Shown here: positions 56,894 to 64,000 of the stretch, in pieces
Numbering within the stretch: position 1 is the first letter of the stretch
Layout of the letters: each line of letters begins with the position of its first letter
Source of the DNA: Bradyrhizobium sediminis
GTDB lineage: Bacteria; Pseudomonadota; Alphaproteobacteria; Rhizobiales; Xanthobacteraceae
NCBI RefSeq assembly: GCF_018736085.1
Contig: NZ_CP076134.1
Location: forward strand, 1,684,501 to 1,748,500
Direction of reading: 5' to 3'
Length of the DNA stretch: 64,000 bases
Translations under genes and position numbers: made by a program
The notes under the pieces: generated by a model
Told to the model about the DNA's origin: nothing
The model's database searches: none
The model's input: only the letters and a program-made list of their open reading frames with translations

Positions 56894-58282
56894 ATGGCGA
56901 TCGTCACCGTCGGCAAGAAGGCCTGCTCGGTCAATCCGCTGAAGATGAGCCAGCCGATCGGTGGTGCGTTCGCCTTCATGGGGCTGCGCGGGTCGATGCC
57001 GCTTCTGCACGGCTCGCAGGGATGCACGTCCTTTGGACTGACGCTCTTCGTTCGGCATTTCAAGGAAGCCGTGCCGCTGCAGACCACGGCGATGAGCGAA
57101 GTCGCGACCGTGCTCGGCGGCTATGAGAACGTCGAGCAAGCCATCCTCAACATCTATAACCGGACCAAGCCGGAGATCATCGGCATCTGCTCGACGGGCG
57201 TGACCGAGACCAAGGGCGACGATGTCGAAGGCTACATCAGGCTAATCCGGCAGAAGCATCCGCAACTCGCCACCTTCCCATTGGTCTATGTCCCGACGCC
57301 CGACTTCAAGGATGCGTTCCAGGACGGCTGGGAGAAGACCGTCGCACGCATGGTCGAGGTGCTGGTCGAGACGCCGAAGACGGCTGCTCGACGTGATCCC
57401 AAACAGGTCAATGTTCTCCCCGGATGTCACCTCACGCCGGGAGATATCGACGAGATCAGGACGATCATCGAGGATTTCGGGCTCGAGCCCTCGTTCCTCC
57501 CCGATCTCGCAGGCTCGCTCGACGGACACATTCCTGAGGAGTTCGTGCCGACGACGATCGGCGGCATCGGCGTCGAGGAGGTGGCCACCATGGGCCTCGC
57601 CTCCTGGACCATCGCCATCGGCGCCCAGATGCGGCGCGCTGCGGAGGCCATGGAGAAGAAGACGGGAACGCCCTTCAAGCTGTTCGAGCGGCTGTGCGGT
57701 CTCCTTCCCAATGACGAATTCCTGGTGTTTCTGAGCGAGATCAGTGGCCGGCCGGTGCCGCTGAAATACCGGCGTCAGCGCGGCCAACTGGCCGACGCCA
57801 TGCTGGACGCGCATTTTCATATCGGCGGCCGGAAGCTTGCGATCGGCGCCGAGCCGGATCTGCTGTTCGATCTCTCTAGCATGCTGCAGGAGATGGGGGC
57901 CAAGGTGACGGCGGCGGTGACGACGACGCAGTCGCCGGTGCTGGAGCGGATCAAGACCGAGGAAGTATTGATCGGCGACCTCGAGGATCTCGAGAACCTT
58001 GCCAAGGACCGGGGCTGCGATCTGCTCATCGCCCATTCGCACGGCCGCCAGGCGGCGGAGCGGCTGAAGATTCCATTCTATCGCGCGGGTTTTCCGATGT
58101 TCGATCGGCTCGGCGCCGGACACCAGCTTTCGGTCGGCTATCGGGGCACCCGGGATCTGATCTTCGACATCGCCAATCTCATCATCGCCGACCACGAGGA
58201 CAATCGCCAGCCGACGCCCGACACCTGGCGGATCGAGGGCGCCGGCGCCCCTGGCGAGGGTGTCGCGGCCTCGCTGCACTGA
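56894..58282 (+). CDS. nifN: FeMo-cofactor scaffold NifN
   Basis: This 462-residue NifK-like partner of NifE starts KKACSVNPLKMSQPIGGAFA (the scaffold Cys), followed by HGSQGCTSFGLTLFVRHFKE and CSTGVTETKGDD. Later DVLPGC-like NVLPGCHLTPGDI and FPMFDRLGAGHQLSVGYRG complete the family pattern. NifEN converts the NifB cofactor to FeMo-co before transfer to apo-NifDK. Downstream nifX follows after 27 bases with GAGAGGAAGG upstream of its ATG. Confidence 0.97.
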   Translation: MAIVTVGKKACSVNPLKMSQPIGGAFAFMGLRGSMPLLHGSQGCTSFGLTLFVRHFKEAVPLQTTAMSEVATVLGGYENVEQAILNIYNRTKPEIIGICSTGVTETKGDDVEGYIRLIRQKHPQLATFPLVYVPTPDFKDAFQDGWEKTVARMVEVLVETPKTAARRDPKQVNVLPGCHLTPGDIDEIRTIIEDFGLEPSFLPDLAGSLDGHIPEEFVPTTIGGIGVEEVATMGLASWTIAIGAQMRRAAEAMEKKTGTPFKLFERLCGLLPNDEFLVFLSEISGRPVPLKYRRQRGQLADAMLDAHFHIGGRKLAIGAEPDLLFDLSSMLQEMGAKVTAAVTTTQSPVLERIKTEEVLIGDLEDLENLAKDRGCDLLIAHSHGRQAAERLKIPFYRAGFPMFDRLGAGHQLSVGYRGTRDLIFDIANLIIADHEDNRQPTPDTWRIEGAGAPGEGVAASLH

Positions 58283-58309
58283 CCGACACACGAGAGGAAG
58301 GACGACGCC

Positions 58310-58711
58310 ATGAAAATCGCATTCGCGACCCAGGACTTGAAGCGCGTCGACGCTCATTTCGGCTGGGCCAAGAACATCGCGATCTATGAGATCGGCCCGC
58401 AGGGGCACCGCTTCCTCGAAGCCGTCCAGTTCGACGGCGATCTCAAGGAGGACGGCAACGAGGACAAGCTGGCGCCGAAGATCGAGGCGATCAAGGATTG
58501 CGCCATCCTGTACGTCGCCGCCATCGGAGGCTCCGGTGCGGCAAGGGTGGTCGCGAACAACATCCATCCGATGAAGGTCAATCAACCCGAGGAGATCACG
58601 GATCTGCTCGGCAAGCTGGAGGATGTCCTGAAGGGCACGCCCCCGCCCTGGTTGCGCAAGGCGCTGTTGAAGGACCAGGAACGAACCCTCGATTTCGAAG
58701 ATCAGGATTAG
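58310..58711 (+). CDS. nifX: cofactor-binding chaperone NifX
   Basis: This 133-residue small protein of the NifX/NifY/dinitrogenase-cofactor-binding family has [21 protein letters not shown] (the conserved D-x-HFG) and [18 protein letters not shown]. It binds NifB-co and the VK-cluster and shuttles them to NifEN. The Asp/Glu-rich C-terminus (DFEDQD) is common in this group. It lies between nifN and the DUF269 gene, the usual nifENX order. Confidence 0.95.
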   Translation: MKIAFATQDLKRVDAHFGWAKNIAIYEIGPQGHRFLEAVQFDGDLKEDGNEDKLAPKIEAIKDCAILYVAAIGGSGAARVVANNIHPMKVNQPEEITDLLGKLEDVLKGTPPPWLRKALLKDQERTLDFEDQD

Positions 58712-58719
58712 GGAAGACC

Positions 58720-59190
58720 ATGGCCGAGATTGCTGCAGTACTCGAACCCACGCCCGCGGCGGAGGCGCCGTTCGTCAAGGAGCTCATCAAGATATGGCGG
58801 GCCCAGGACTCCCACGGCGCATGGGAGGGCAAGAGCGACCTCACGCTGCTTGAGCCGTACATCCTGGACAAGGAAGCGCGCCGCGCGCTGCCGATCATCG
58901 GCGATCCCGATCCGGAAACCATCTGGCGGATGGAGCTGTTTTTCAACGCGGTGGCGCTGTCGATCGAGCGCGCGACCGGCGTCATGATCTCCCCGATGCT
59001 GAAGATGAGCCACGAAGGATTCGGCCGCATGGTCCTGATCGGGGGGCGGCTGATCGTCGTCAACAAGCAGCTGCGCGACGTTCACCGTTTCGGATTCGAC
59101 AATCTCGGCAAGCTGGCCGAGGAGGGCGAAAAATACGTCAAGGCCGGCGTCGAGATGATCGAGAAGTTCAGGCCTGTTGCTGATTATTGA
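58720..59190 (+). CDS. NifX-associated nitrogen fixation protein (DUF269)
   Basis: This 156-residue protein almost always follows nifX in diazotrophs. Recognisable segments are [39 protein letters not shown], and [28 protein letters not shown], typical for the family. Function is unproven; it is thought to act with NifX in cofactor traffic. The ATG at 58720 with GGGAAG upstream starts 8 bases after the nifX stop. Translation of the neighbouring long frame before this ATG is a shadow of nifX. Confidence 0.93.
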   Translation: MAEIAAVLEPTPAAEAPFVKELIKIWRAQDSHGAWEGKSDLTLLEPYILDKEARRALPIIGDPDPETIWRMELFFNAVALSIERATGVMISPMLKMSHEGFGRMVLIGGRLIVVNKQLRDVHRFGFDNLGKLAEEGEKYVKAGVEMIEKFRPVADY

Positions 59191-59197
59191 GGGGACC

Positions 59198-59398
59198 ATG
59201 AGTGATCTGGAAACGCTGAAGGCCGAAATCAAGAAACTGTCCGCGAAGGCGACGCAGGCCAAGATGGACCTGCATGACCTGTCCGAGGAGTTGCCGCTGC
59301 AATGGGAGTCGATCCTGAGCGTGGCGCAGCGGGCCCACGACGCCTTCGCCGAGCTGGAGCAGAAGCGCGCGGCCTTGAAGAGTCTCGAATCGGCTTAA
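59198..59398 (+). CDS. small nif-associated helical protein (DUF683/CCE_0567 type)
   Basis: This 66-residue, almost wholly helical protein (SDLETLKAEIKKLSAKATQ, then LPLQWESILSVAQRAHDAF) matches the small family placed after the DUF269 gene in many nif clusters. Its role is unknown; metal binding has been proposed for relatives. GAGGGGACC precedes the ATG at 59198, and it starts 7 bases after its neighbour's stop. Short but well supported by conserved position and pattern. Confidence 0.88.
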   Translation: MSDLETLKAEIKKLSAKATQAKMDLHDLSEELPLQWESILSVAQRAHDAFAELEQKRAALKSLESA

Positions 59399-59416
59399 CG
59401 CGAAGGCGCTCGCATC

Positions 59417-59716
59417 ATGTCCAATGCAACCCGCGACGGCCGCGACTGGAACCCGGCATATCTGCTCGCCATCGACGAGAAGAAATGCATCGGCTGCGGC
59501 CGCTGCTTCAAGGTTTGCGGCCGTGACGTGATGACCCTGAAGGGTCTGAACGAGGAGGGGGAGCTCGTCGCGCTCGACGATGACGAGGACGACGAGATTG
59601 AGAAGAAGATCATGGTGATGAATGACGACGGAGCCTGTATCGGCTGTGGCGCCTGCGCCCGGGTCTGTCCGACCAGTTGCCAGACTCACGGCCTGGCGCC
59701 CGCTACGACGGGCTGA
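59417..59716 (+). CDS. fdxB: nif-specific ferredoxin III FdxB
   Basis: This 99-residue 2[4Fe-4S] ferredoxin has cluster motifs CIGCGRCFKVCGRDVM and CIGCGACARVCPTSC. An acidic insertion (DDDEDDEIEKK) lies between them, the hallmark of nif ferredoxin III. It probably delivers electrons in cofactor assembly or to nitrogenase. It closes the run of nif-specific genes, 18 bases after the preceding gene, with hspQ following 30 bases later. Confidence 0.93.
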   Translation: MSNATRDGRDWNPAYLLAIDEKKCIGCGRCFKVCGRDVMTLKGLNEEGELVALDDDEDDEIEKKIMVMNDDGACIGCGACARVCPTSCQTHGLAPATTG

Positions 59717-59746
59717 CGCAGAAAGAGCGAGCACTTCCGGGCCATC

Positions 59747-60079
59747 ATGAGCAAGACGTCCTTCGCCAAATTCGGTATCGGCCAGGTCATCCGCCACCGC
59801 GTTTATGAGTTCCGCGGCGTGGTGTTCGATGTCGATCCGGAATTTGCCGACTGCAGCGGAACGCACGACGCGATTCTTGTCGAGTTGCGGTCACGCCGGG
59901 ACCAGCCGTTCTACTACCTGTTCGCCGAGAACGACCAGAACCCCTATATCGCCTACGTCTCCGAGCAGAACCTGATGCCCGATCCGACCGACGAGCCGGT
60001 CAGTCATCCGCAGCTCGACCATCTGTTCGCGCGCGATGAGAACGGCGGCTATCGCTGGCGCAACGTGATGATCAACTAG
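59747..60079 (+). CDS. hspQ: HspQ-like heat-shock protein
   Basis: This 110-residue protein of the HspQ/YccV hemimethylated-DNA-binding family has AKFGIGQVIRHRVYEFRGVVFDVDPEF and PFYYLFAENDQNPYIAYVSEQNL. E. coli HspQ acts as a Lon specificity factor; the link to nitrogen fixation here is only positional. It is on the nif strand 30 bases after fdxB and may be read through from the nif operon, since no terminator is visible. Confidence 0.88.
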   Translation: MSKTSFAKFGIGQVIRHRVYEFRGVVFDVDPEFADCSGTHDAILVELRSRRDQPFYYLFAENDQNPYIAYVSEQNLMPDPTDEPVSHPQLDHLFARDENGGYRWRNVMIN

Positions 60080-60147
60080 CGCAATAGTGATCCCGCGAAC
60101 CAAGTCGTGTTAGGATCGAACCCTGTCAGGCTCAGGAGACGTCCCCA

Positions 60148-60480
60148 ATGTTTATCGCCATGAACCGATTCCGTGTTGCCAAGGGATCTGAAGCGGATTT
60201 TGAACACGTTTGGGCTTCACGCGACAGCCATCTCGACAAGGTGCCGGGCTTTGTCGAGTTTCACCTTCTCAGAGGTCCCGAAGCTGAGGATCACACGCTT
60301 TACGCTTCTCATACGGTCTGGGAAGATTTTGCTACCTTTGAAGCGTGGACGAAATCCGAGGCCTTCCGTGCCGCGCACAGTCGAGCAGGCGGCAACAAGC
60401 CGCTCTATCTTGGGCCCCCGCAGTTCGAGGGGTTTGAGGTGCTCCAGACGGTAGGACGCGGCAAGACCGTGGCGGCATGA
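60148..60480 (+). CDS. antibiotic-biosynthesis-monooxygenase/HmuQ-like heme-degrading protein
   Basis: This 110-residue ABM-fold dimeric alpha-beta barrel has FIAMNRFRVAKGSEADFEHVWASRD, VPGFVEFHLLRG, and TLYASHTVWEDFATFEAWTKSEAFRAAH with the conserved His at the end. The pattern matches the IsdG/HmuQ heme-degrading monooxygenases known from bradyrhizobia, which release iron from heme. The gene is preceded by CAGGAGACG. No heme transport genes are nearby, so its role in iron recovery rests on family resemblance. Confidence 0.8.
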   Translation: MFIAMNRFRVAKGSEADFEHVWASRDSHLDKVPGFVEFHLLRGPEAEDHTLYASHTVWEDFATFEAWTKSEAFRAAHSRAGGNKPLYLGPPQFEGFEVLQTVGRGKTVAA

Positions 60481-60634
60481 CTCGCAAGGCGGCAAGTGGC
60501 CGGCGGCGGTCTCGTCTGAAAATGACCCGCCGGGACCCTCCGAATTGTTCTGCCGACTGGTTGCTCCGGGCGGCCTCCGGCCCTCCTCTGGAGGACGCGA
60601 GCAGGCCGGGCGGCTTATGCGAATTTGGACGACA

Positions 60635-60648
60635 TTGACATGGATCAA
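60635..60648 (+). promoter_or_regulatory. FixK/FNR-type binding site
   Basis: TTGAC-ATGG-ATCAA matches the FNR/FixK consensus TTGA(T/C)-N4-(A/G)TCAA completely. If it lies at -41.5, transcription would begin near 60683, 48 bases before the YbaK-type gene. This implies microaerobic control of that gene. Confidence 0.75.
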
Positions 60649-60730
60649 TGCAGGAGGGAACCAGCGCTTAGACTCGTTGGTTTCCTGGGGGCACGGATGC
60701 GAAGCTTGCATGCTGCAACGGAGGTCCATC

Positions 60731-61225
60731 ATGTCCATAGCTCCCACACTCCAGCGATATTTGACTGCGGAAAACATTCAATACGATGTGATCCCGCATG
60801 ACCCCACCATGTCGTCCGCGCGTACCGCCGAGGCGTGCCGGATTTCGGGGGACTGTTTGGCCAAGGCGATCGTGCTGCGGCGCGATGCCGGCTACTTGCT
60901 GGCCGTCCTGCCGGCATCGCGTCACCTTCGCCTTTCGGCTTTGAGGAACCAGCTTGGCGAGGACGTTGAAATGGCCGGGGAGTCCGAGATCGATCGGCTG
61001 TTCCCGGATTGCGCGCATGGGGCAGTTCCACCCCTCGGTCACTGTTATGCACTGCCGCTCATCGTGGACGACAGCATCGAGGCGCAGCCGGAGATCTATA
61101 TGGAGGCGGGCGATCACGAGACGCTGCTCCATATGAGTCATGCGCAGTTTGCTCACCTGGTGGCAAGCGCACGACACGGCCGCTTTAGCGAGAAGCTGCC
61201 TGGCAGTTCCATTGTTTGGGAGTAA
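60731..61225 (+). CDS. YbaK/EbsC-type aminoacyl-tRNA deacylase
   Basis: This 164-residue YbaK-fold protein has IQYDVIPHDPTMSSARTAEACRI (entry strand and helix), LAKAIVLRRDAGYLLAVLPASRHL with the conserved Lys of deacylases, and GAVPPLGHCYALPLIVDDSI (the GxxPP.G motif). Such proteins hydrolyse mischarged tRNAs or related thioesters. The ATG at 60731 has CGGAGG upstream. The FixK/FNR box 83 bases before it suggests low-oxygen induction, matching a neighbouring CBS protein; the physiological substrate is unknown. Confidence 0.85.
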   Translation: MSIAPTLQRYLTAENIQYDVIPHDPTMSSARTAEACRISGDCLAKAIVLRRDAGYLLAVLPASRHLRLSALRNQLGEDVEMAGESEIDRLFPDCAHGAVPPLGHCYALPLIVDDSIEAQPEIYMEAGDHETLLHMSHAQFAHLVASARHGRFSEKLPGSSIVWE

Positions 61226-61278
61226 GCTGCCTTGGTTCAGGAATCTCGCCGGCAGCTAGTGTCCGAGGGAGGATTCGA

Positions 61279-61707
61279 ATGACTTCGGTGCGACAGCTGC
61301 TTGATCATAAGGGCAGGAAGATCTGGTCTATTCACCCGGATGCTACCGTCTTCGATGCCGTGGCGAAGATGGCCGAAAAGGACGTGGGATCGCTGCTGGT
61401 AATGGAAGACGACAAGCTCGTTGGCATCATCACCGAAAGGCACTATGCGCGGAATGTTGTTCTCAAGGGCAAGACGTCTCCCGCAACGCCCGTGCGGGAC
61501 ATCATGGAAAGACGCGTCGTCATTGCGCGGCCGGAACAAACCGTTGAGCAGTGCATGGCCCTCATGAGCGATAAGCGCGTGCGTCATCTGCCGGTGTTCG
61601 AGGGAAAGAAGCTGGTTGGCATTGTTTCGATCGGCGACCTTGTCAAGAGCATAATCGGCGATCAGAAGTTCACGATTGATCAGCTCGTACACTACATCCA
61701 CGGGTGA
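61279..61707 (+). CDS. two-CBS-domain protein
   Basis: This 142-residue protein consists of a tandem CBS pair: domain 1 about residues 10-65 (IHPDATVFDAVAKMAEKDVG, LVGIITERHYARNVV) and domain 2 about 75-130 (ARPEQTVEQCMALMSDKRVRHLPVFE, LVGIVSIGDLVKSI). Stand-alone CBS pairs bind adenosyl nucleotides and sense energy state. GAGGGAGG precedes the ATG at 61279. It follows the YbaK-type gene by 53 bases and may share its FixK-controlled promoter. Confidence 0.92.
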   Translation: MTSVRQLLDHKGRKIWSIHPDATVFDAVAKMAEKDVGSLLVMEDDKLVGIITERHYARNVVLKGKTSPATPVRDIMERRVVIARPEQTVEQCMALMSDKRVRHLPVFEGKKLVGIVSIGDLVKSIIGDQKFTIDQLVHYIHG

Positions 61708-61708
61708 A

Positions 61709-61727
61709 CAGCCGCCGTGGGCGGCTG
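61709..61727. terminator. bidirectional terminator hairpin
   Basis: CAGCCGCC-GTG-GGCGGCTG, a perfect 8-bp stem with a 3-base loop, lies in the 44-base gap between convergent genes (CBS protein stop at 61707, minus-strand gene stop at 61752). No long T-run follows on either strand, so efficiency is uncertain. Confidence 0.6.
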
Positions 61728-61751
61728 CATACGATCCCGGACGGCTGATAC

Positions 61752-62066
61752 TTATTCGATACCCTGCTCGCGAGCCTTCCACATCGCCGCGATCCGGAAG
61801 CGTTCGTTGATGGCGGCGGGACTGGCGAGGATCTCCGCCTCCGCCTGCTTGAAGGCGTTCGCTACGATCTCGGCCTCCTCGCGCGTCAGTGCCACCCTCC
61901 CGGCCATGTGCGTGGCTTCCGGCATGACCGTCCAGATCGCGCGCTTGTTGGGGTGCATCTTGACCTCGATCAGCTCGAACGCCTCAAGCTCTCCGTCGAG
62001 GCAGATCGCCAATCCGATCACTTCCAGCCTTCGGCCGTCCTGGGTGGTCTTTACCAACGTCGCCAT
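61752..62066 (-). CDS. uncharacterised small protein, 104 aa
   Basis: This 104-residue protein of unknown function is soluble and mixed alpha/beta. It has LEVIGLAICLDGELEAFELIEVK, then WTVMPEATHMAGRVALTREEAEIVANAF and a helical C-terminus. The ATG at 62066 is well placed, with AGGAGGCGG upstream, and 2 bases after the stop of the preceding minus-strand gene. It is the last of three genes in an operon with a sulfurtransferase and another unknown protein. Operon membership hints at sulfur or nif-related metabolism but does not prove it. Confidence 0.7.
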   Translation of the reverse strand: MATLVKTTQDGRRLEVIGLAICLDGELEAFELIEVKMHPNKRAIWTVMPEATHMAGRVALTREEAEIVANAFKQAEAEILASPAAINERFRIAAMWKAREQGIE

Positions 62067-62068
62067 GG

Positions 62069-62332
62069 TCAATCCGCCTCCTGCGCTGCGAGCCAGCTGT
62101 AACCGCCCTGATCCCAGAGTTGGGCCAGCGTCTGGTCGGGTTTCCAGTCCGGAAATTGCAATCGGATGGCGTCATAGTCGGTCCGAAAGCGCACCGCATC
62201 CTCGCCTTGCAAATGCGCGGCGAAGAAATCAGCCTTCGAACGCAGGATGAAGGCGGCCCCGTCTTCGCTGCCCAGCAGTTCGTATTCCGTGCCCTGTGCG
62301 ATCAGGCTGACCGATGCTTGATTTCCGCTCAT
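62069..62332 (-). CDS. uncharacterised small protein, 87 aa
   Basis: This 87-residue protein is not recognised. It has GTEYELLGSEDGAAFILRSKADFFAAHLQGE and ends with a Trp-rich PDWKPDQTLAQLWDQGGYSW, suggesting a small globular fold. The ATG at 62332 with GGGAGA upstream is preferred over 62371, which would overlap the sulfurtransferase gene. It sits between the sulfurtransferase gene and the 104-residue gene with tight spacing, so all three are likely co-transcribed. Confidence 0.7.
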   Translation of the reverse strand: MSGNQASVSLIAQGTEYELLGSEDGAAFILRSKADFFAAHLQGEDAVRFRTDYDAIRLQFPDWKPDQTLAQLWDQGGYSWLAAQEAD

Positions 62333-62360
62333 GGGCGCATCTCCCGGTCGGATGAAGGTC

Positions 62361-63218
62361 TCACGCGGCAACGGCTGGCGTATCCTCCGCCAGTCCCCAT
62401 TCCGCCCAGGAGCCGTCGTAGACGGCGGCGGTCTTGTGTCCGAGCAGATAGAGCCCGAGCGCTACCACGCAGGATGTTATGCCGGAGGCGCAGCTCGTCA
62501 CGATCGGGCGTTCGAGATCGATCCCGGCCATGGCAAATCGCGCGGCGAGCATGTCCGGCGCAATGAATGCGCCGGTGTCGGGGTCAATCAGGTCGGCCCA
62601 CGGAATGTTCGTCGCGTTCGGGATATGGCCGAGCTTCTTGAACGGGAAGACGTCTTGCTGGGTGCCGTCGAATTTGGCGGGGCCGCGGGCGTCGATGACC
62701 TGCGCTGCAGCGGTCGCGAGATTCTCCTGCATTTCGCTCAAGGTACGAACCAGCGCGGGATGATACGCGGCCGTGAACGATCTCGGCTCCGGCCGCACCA
62801 TCGACATGTCGGACGGCCGCTTTTCCTTGGTCCATTTGCCGTAACCGCCTTCAAGCATGGTGACCTTGTCGTAGCCGAAGACCCGAAACATCCACCAGAC
62901 CCGCGCCGCGGCCGCTCCACCATACAGCCGGTCGTAGACCACGACCCGGTCTCCGTCGCCTATTCCGAGCAATCCGACCTTCTTTGCAAAGTCCGACGCA
63001 CTGGGCAGCATGTGTGGAAGCGGGCTCGACTTGTCGGCTATGTGATCGATGTCGAAATGCACGGAACCGGGAAGATGACGGCCACGATACTGCGTGCGCC
63101 CATCGAGATTCGTGCTGGCGTGATGCCAGGTGCAGTCGAGGATCCGGACATCCGGGTCCGACAGATGCTCCGCAAGCCATTCGGTGCTTACCAGCGCTTC
63201 AGGATTTGCATAGGTCAT
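62361..63218 (-). CDS. sseA: 3-mercaptopyruvate/thiosulfate sulfurtransferase
   Basis: This 285-residue two-domain rhodanese-fold enzyme has an N-terminal inactive domain (SVHFDIDHIADKSSPLPHMLP, VVVYDRLYGG). The C-terminal active domain has VIDARGPAKFDGTQ and the catalytic Cys loop TSCASGITSCVVALGL. The CxSGxT form of the loop points to 3-mercaptopyruvate sulfurtransferase (SseA) rather than classic rhodanese. It would produce sulfane sulfur in the cytoplasm. It is the first gene of a minus-strand operon with two unknown small genes. Confidence 0.9.
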   Translation of the reverse strand: MTYANPEALVSTEWLAEHLSDPDVRILDCTWHHASTNLDGRTQYRGRHLPGSVHFDIDHIADKSSPLPHMLPSASDFAKKVGLLGIGDGDRVVVYDRLYGGAAAARVWWMFRVFGYDKVTMLEGGYGKWTKEKRPSDMSMVRPEPRSFTAAYHPALVRTLSEMQENLATAAAQVIDARGPAKFDGTQQDVFPFKKLGHIPNATNIPWADLIDPDTGAFIAPDMLAARFAMAGIDLERPIVTSCASGITSCVVALGLYLLGHKTAAVYDGSWAEWGLAEDTPAVAA

Positions 63219-63308
63219 CTCTGAATGATCTCCATGTCAGAAACTCGACAATCGTCGCCAAAGAGACATCTGACCGGCCGTTGCGATATGCCGGGCGGTA
63301 GCTCGGTG

Positions 63309-63764
63309 TTACGCCGTGGGCATCGGATAGCCGGTGCGCGGCCTCGTATCGTAGTATTCCGGCTTCTCCGGCCAGCCGCCCTCGGCGATGAATCTGAACG
63401 TCGTCAGCTTCACGGGCGCGCCTTGCGAGAATGAAACCTCGCTGAACTTGATCTCCCGGTCGCCAGGGCCTGCGGAGAAATCGGCAATGACAGTGCCGTC
63501 CGCATTGCGGGCGCGCGCGAAGCCGGGTGTGCCGACACTGCTTGCGGCAACGGGATTCGCGGCAAAGACCGGATTTTCGAGGCCGTCCGACCCCGCACCG
63601 AAGGCGGGTGAGGCAAAGGTGAATGTCGCCAGCGTCCCGCTGCGTTCGACGGGCTGATCGGCGGTCAGGGGGCGGGCGACCGAATAGATCGTCAATGTTC
63701 CGCCATCCAGCAGCGCCTTCAGCTCATCCTGGGAACAGCTGACGAAATCCAGTGTGACATTCAT
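63309..63764 (-). CDS. uncharacterised protein, 151 aa
   Basis: This 151-residue protein is of unknown function, with no signal peptide or membrane segment. The N-terminus is TLDFVSCSQDELKALLDGGTLTIYS. The body contains beta-strand-rich, Ala/Gly/Ser-rich sequence (LATFTFASPAFGAGSDGLENP, KFSEVSFSQGAPVKLTTFRF). It ends with EYYDTRPRTGYPMP. The ATG at 63764 has GGAG 6 bases upstream; TTG 63782 and ATG 63776 in the same frame lie within the palindrome. A perfect 10-bp inverted repeat sits just upstream of the chosen start. It may belong to a family of bacterial unknowns; I could not match it. Confidence 0.65.
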   Translation of the reverse strand: MNVTLDFVSCSQDELKALLDGGTLTIYSVARPLTADQPVERSGTLATFTFASPAFGAGSDGLENPVFAANPVAASSVGTPGFARARNADGTVIADFSAGPGDREIKFSEVSFSQGAPVKLTTFRFIAEGGWPEKPEYYDTRPRTGYPMPTA

Positions 63765-63772
63765 GCCAATCT

Positions 63773-63798
63773 CCATACGCAAGGGCGTTTGCGTATGG
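63773..63798. promoter_or_regulatory. perfect 10-bp palindrome upstream of 151-aa gene
   Basis: CCATACGCAA at 63773-63782 and TTGCGTATGG at 63789-63798, with a 6-base spacer GGGCGT, are exact inverted repeats. It lies 9 bases upstream of the start of the minus-strand gene and in the 157-base divergent region facing the flavoprotein gene. It fits an operator for a dimeric repressor or a leader hairpin that could mask the start. Confidence 0.65.
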
Positions 63799-63921
63799 AT
63801 TTATCAAGTTTTGTGCCAGTTGCCGGGGAAGCGGCGCGGATCGCCGATTTCGTCAGGCCGGATCGGATCTTGCGCGATTCTTGCAGAGCCCGGCCGGGTA
63901 GCGAGATCTGTAGGCTGATCG

Positions 63922-64000
63922 ATGTTGGACACGGCGATCATTGGCGGCGGATTATGTGGCCTTGTGCTGGCGAGGAACCTGTGCCGGCAGGGCAGAGCCG
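63922..64000 (+). CDS. FAD/NAD(P)-binding protein, N-terminal fragment
   Basis: The gene starts at ATG 63922 and runs off the window. The 26 visible codons begin MLDTAIIGGGLCGLVLARNL, a textbook FAD-binding beta-alpha-beta start (GxGxxG) of flavin-dependent oxidoreductases such as amine oxidases or monooxygenases. Nothing more of the product can be told. It is divergent from the 151-residue gene and shares the palindrome-bearing region. Confidence 0.75.
   Translation, partial: MLDTAIIGGGLCGLVLARNLCRQGRA

Noticed and set aside
54113..57139. 1008-residue open frame antisense to nifK, nifE and nifN
   Set aside because: It mirrors conserved nif genes codon for codon, has no domain or start signal, and reflects high-GC codon bias that removes stops on the opposite strand.

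Overview
The window reads as one contiguous piece of chromosome from a GC-rich alphaproteobacterium of the Bradyrhizobium/Rhodopseudomonas group. Three things point there: a fixR-nifA pair, an oxygen-sensitive-type NifA (C-X11-C-X19-C-X4-C), and a nif cluster that carries a dedicated sufBCDS/sufE set instead of nifU/nifS. The last layout is known from free-living and photosynthetic bradyrhizobia. No rRNA, tRNA, CRISPR array or insertion sequence was recognised. The species is inferred, not proven.

Region 1 (1-9289) is the end of a hydrogen-uptake island. It holds the 3' part of hypX, then hoxA, hupT, hupU, hupV and hypF, tightly packed with overlapping or abutting stop and start codons. HupUV is a regulatory H2-sensing hydrogenase that signals through the kinase HupT to the sigma54 activator HoxA. 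HypX and HypF build the NiFe site. The structural hup genes presumably lie left of the window.

Region 2 (9370-15547) holds a 1347-residue FecR/VCBS/RTX protein on the minus strand, a small exported FecR-domain protein and an exported TPR protein.

Region 3 (15688-40191) is a surface-polysaccharide locus. A minus-strand operon (rfbF, PIG-L deacetylase, SDR, RmlC-like epimerase, oxidoreductase) makes and modifies a nucleotide sugar. A plus-strand run encodes a Wzz-like protein, a Wzx-like flippase, a Wzy-like polymerase, a beta-helix protein and a GT2 transferase. A second minus-strand operon encodes a LuxR-type regulator, a duplicated-domain Cys protein, a UDP-sugar dehydrogenase and a WecG/TagA transferase. 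Further on are an ExoF-like exporter, a GDP-mannose 3,5-epimerase homologue, the initiating phosphoglycosyltransferase, a UDP-glucuronate decarboxylase and a second LuxR-type regulator. The block ends in a truncated response-regulator gene next to fmdB.

Region 4 (40569-60079) is the nitrogen-fixation island: fixR-nifA, fdxN, an unknown small gene, sufBCDS, a nifZ-like gene, sufE and a pseudo-receiver gene on the minus strand, nifHDK, nifENX, two small nif-associated genes, fdxB and hspQ. TGT-N10-ACA NifA sites and -24/-12 sigma54 promoters are visible upstream of fixR, fdxN and nifH. Strong hairpins separate nifH/nifD, nifD/nifK and nifK/nifE. The layout suggests that NifA induces both nitrogenase and its own Fe-S assembly supply. 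nifB, nifV and nifQ are not in the window.

Region 5 (60148-64000) holds a heme-degrading-monooxygenase-like gene, a YbaK-type deacylase behind a FixK/FNR box, a CBS-domain protein, a minus-strand operon with 3-mercaptopyruvate sulfurtransferase and two unknown small genes, another unknown gene behind a perfect palindrome, and the start of a flavoprotein gene.
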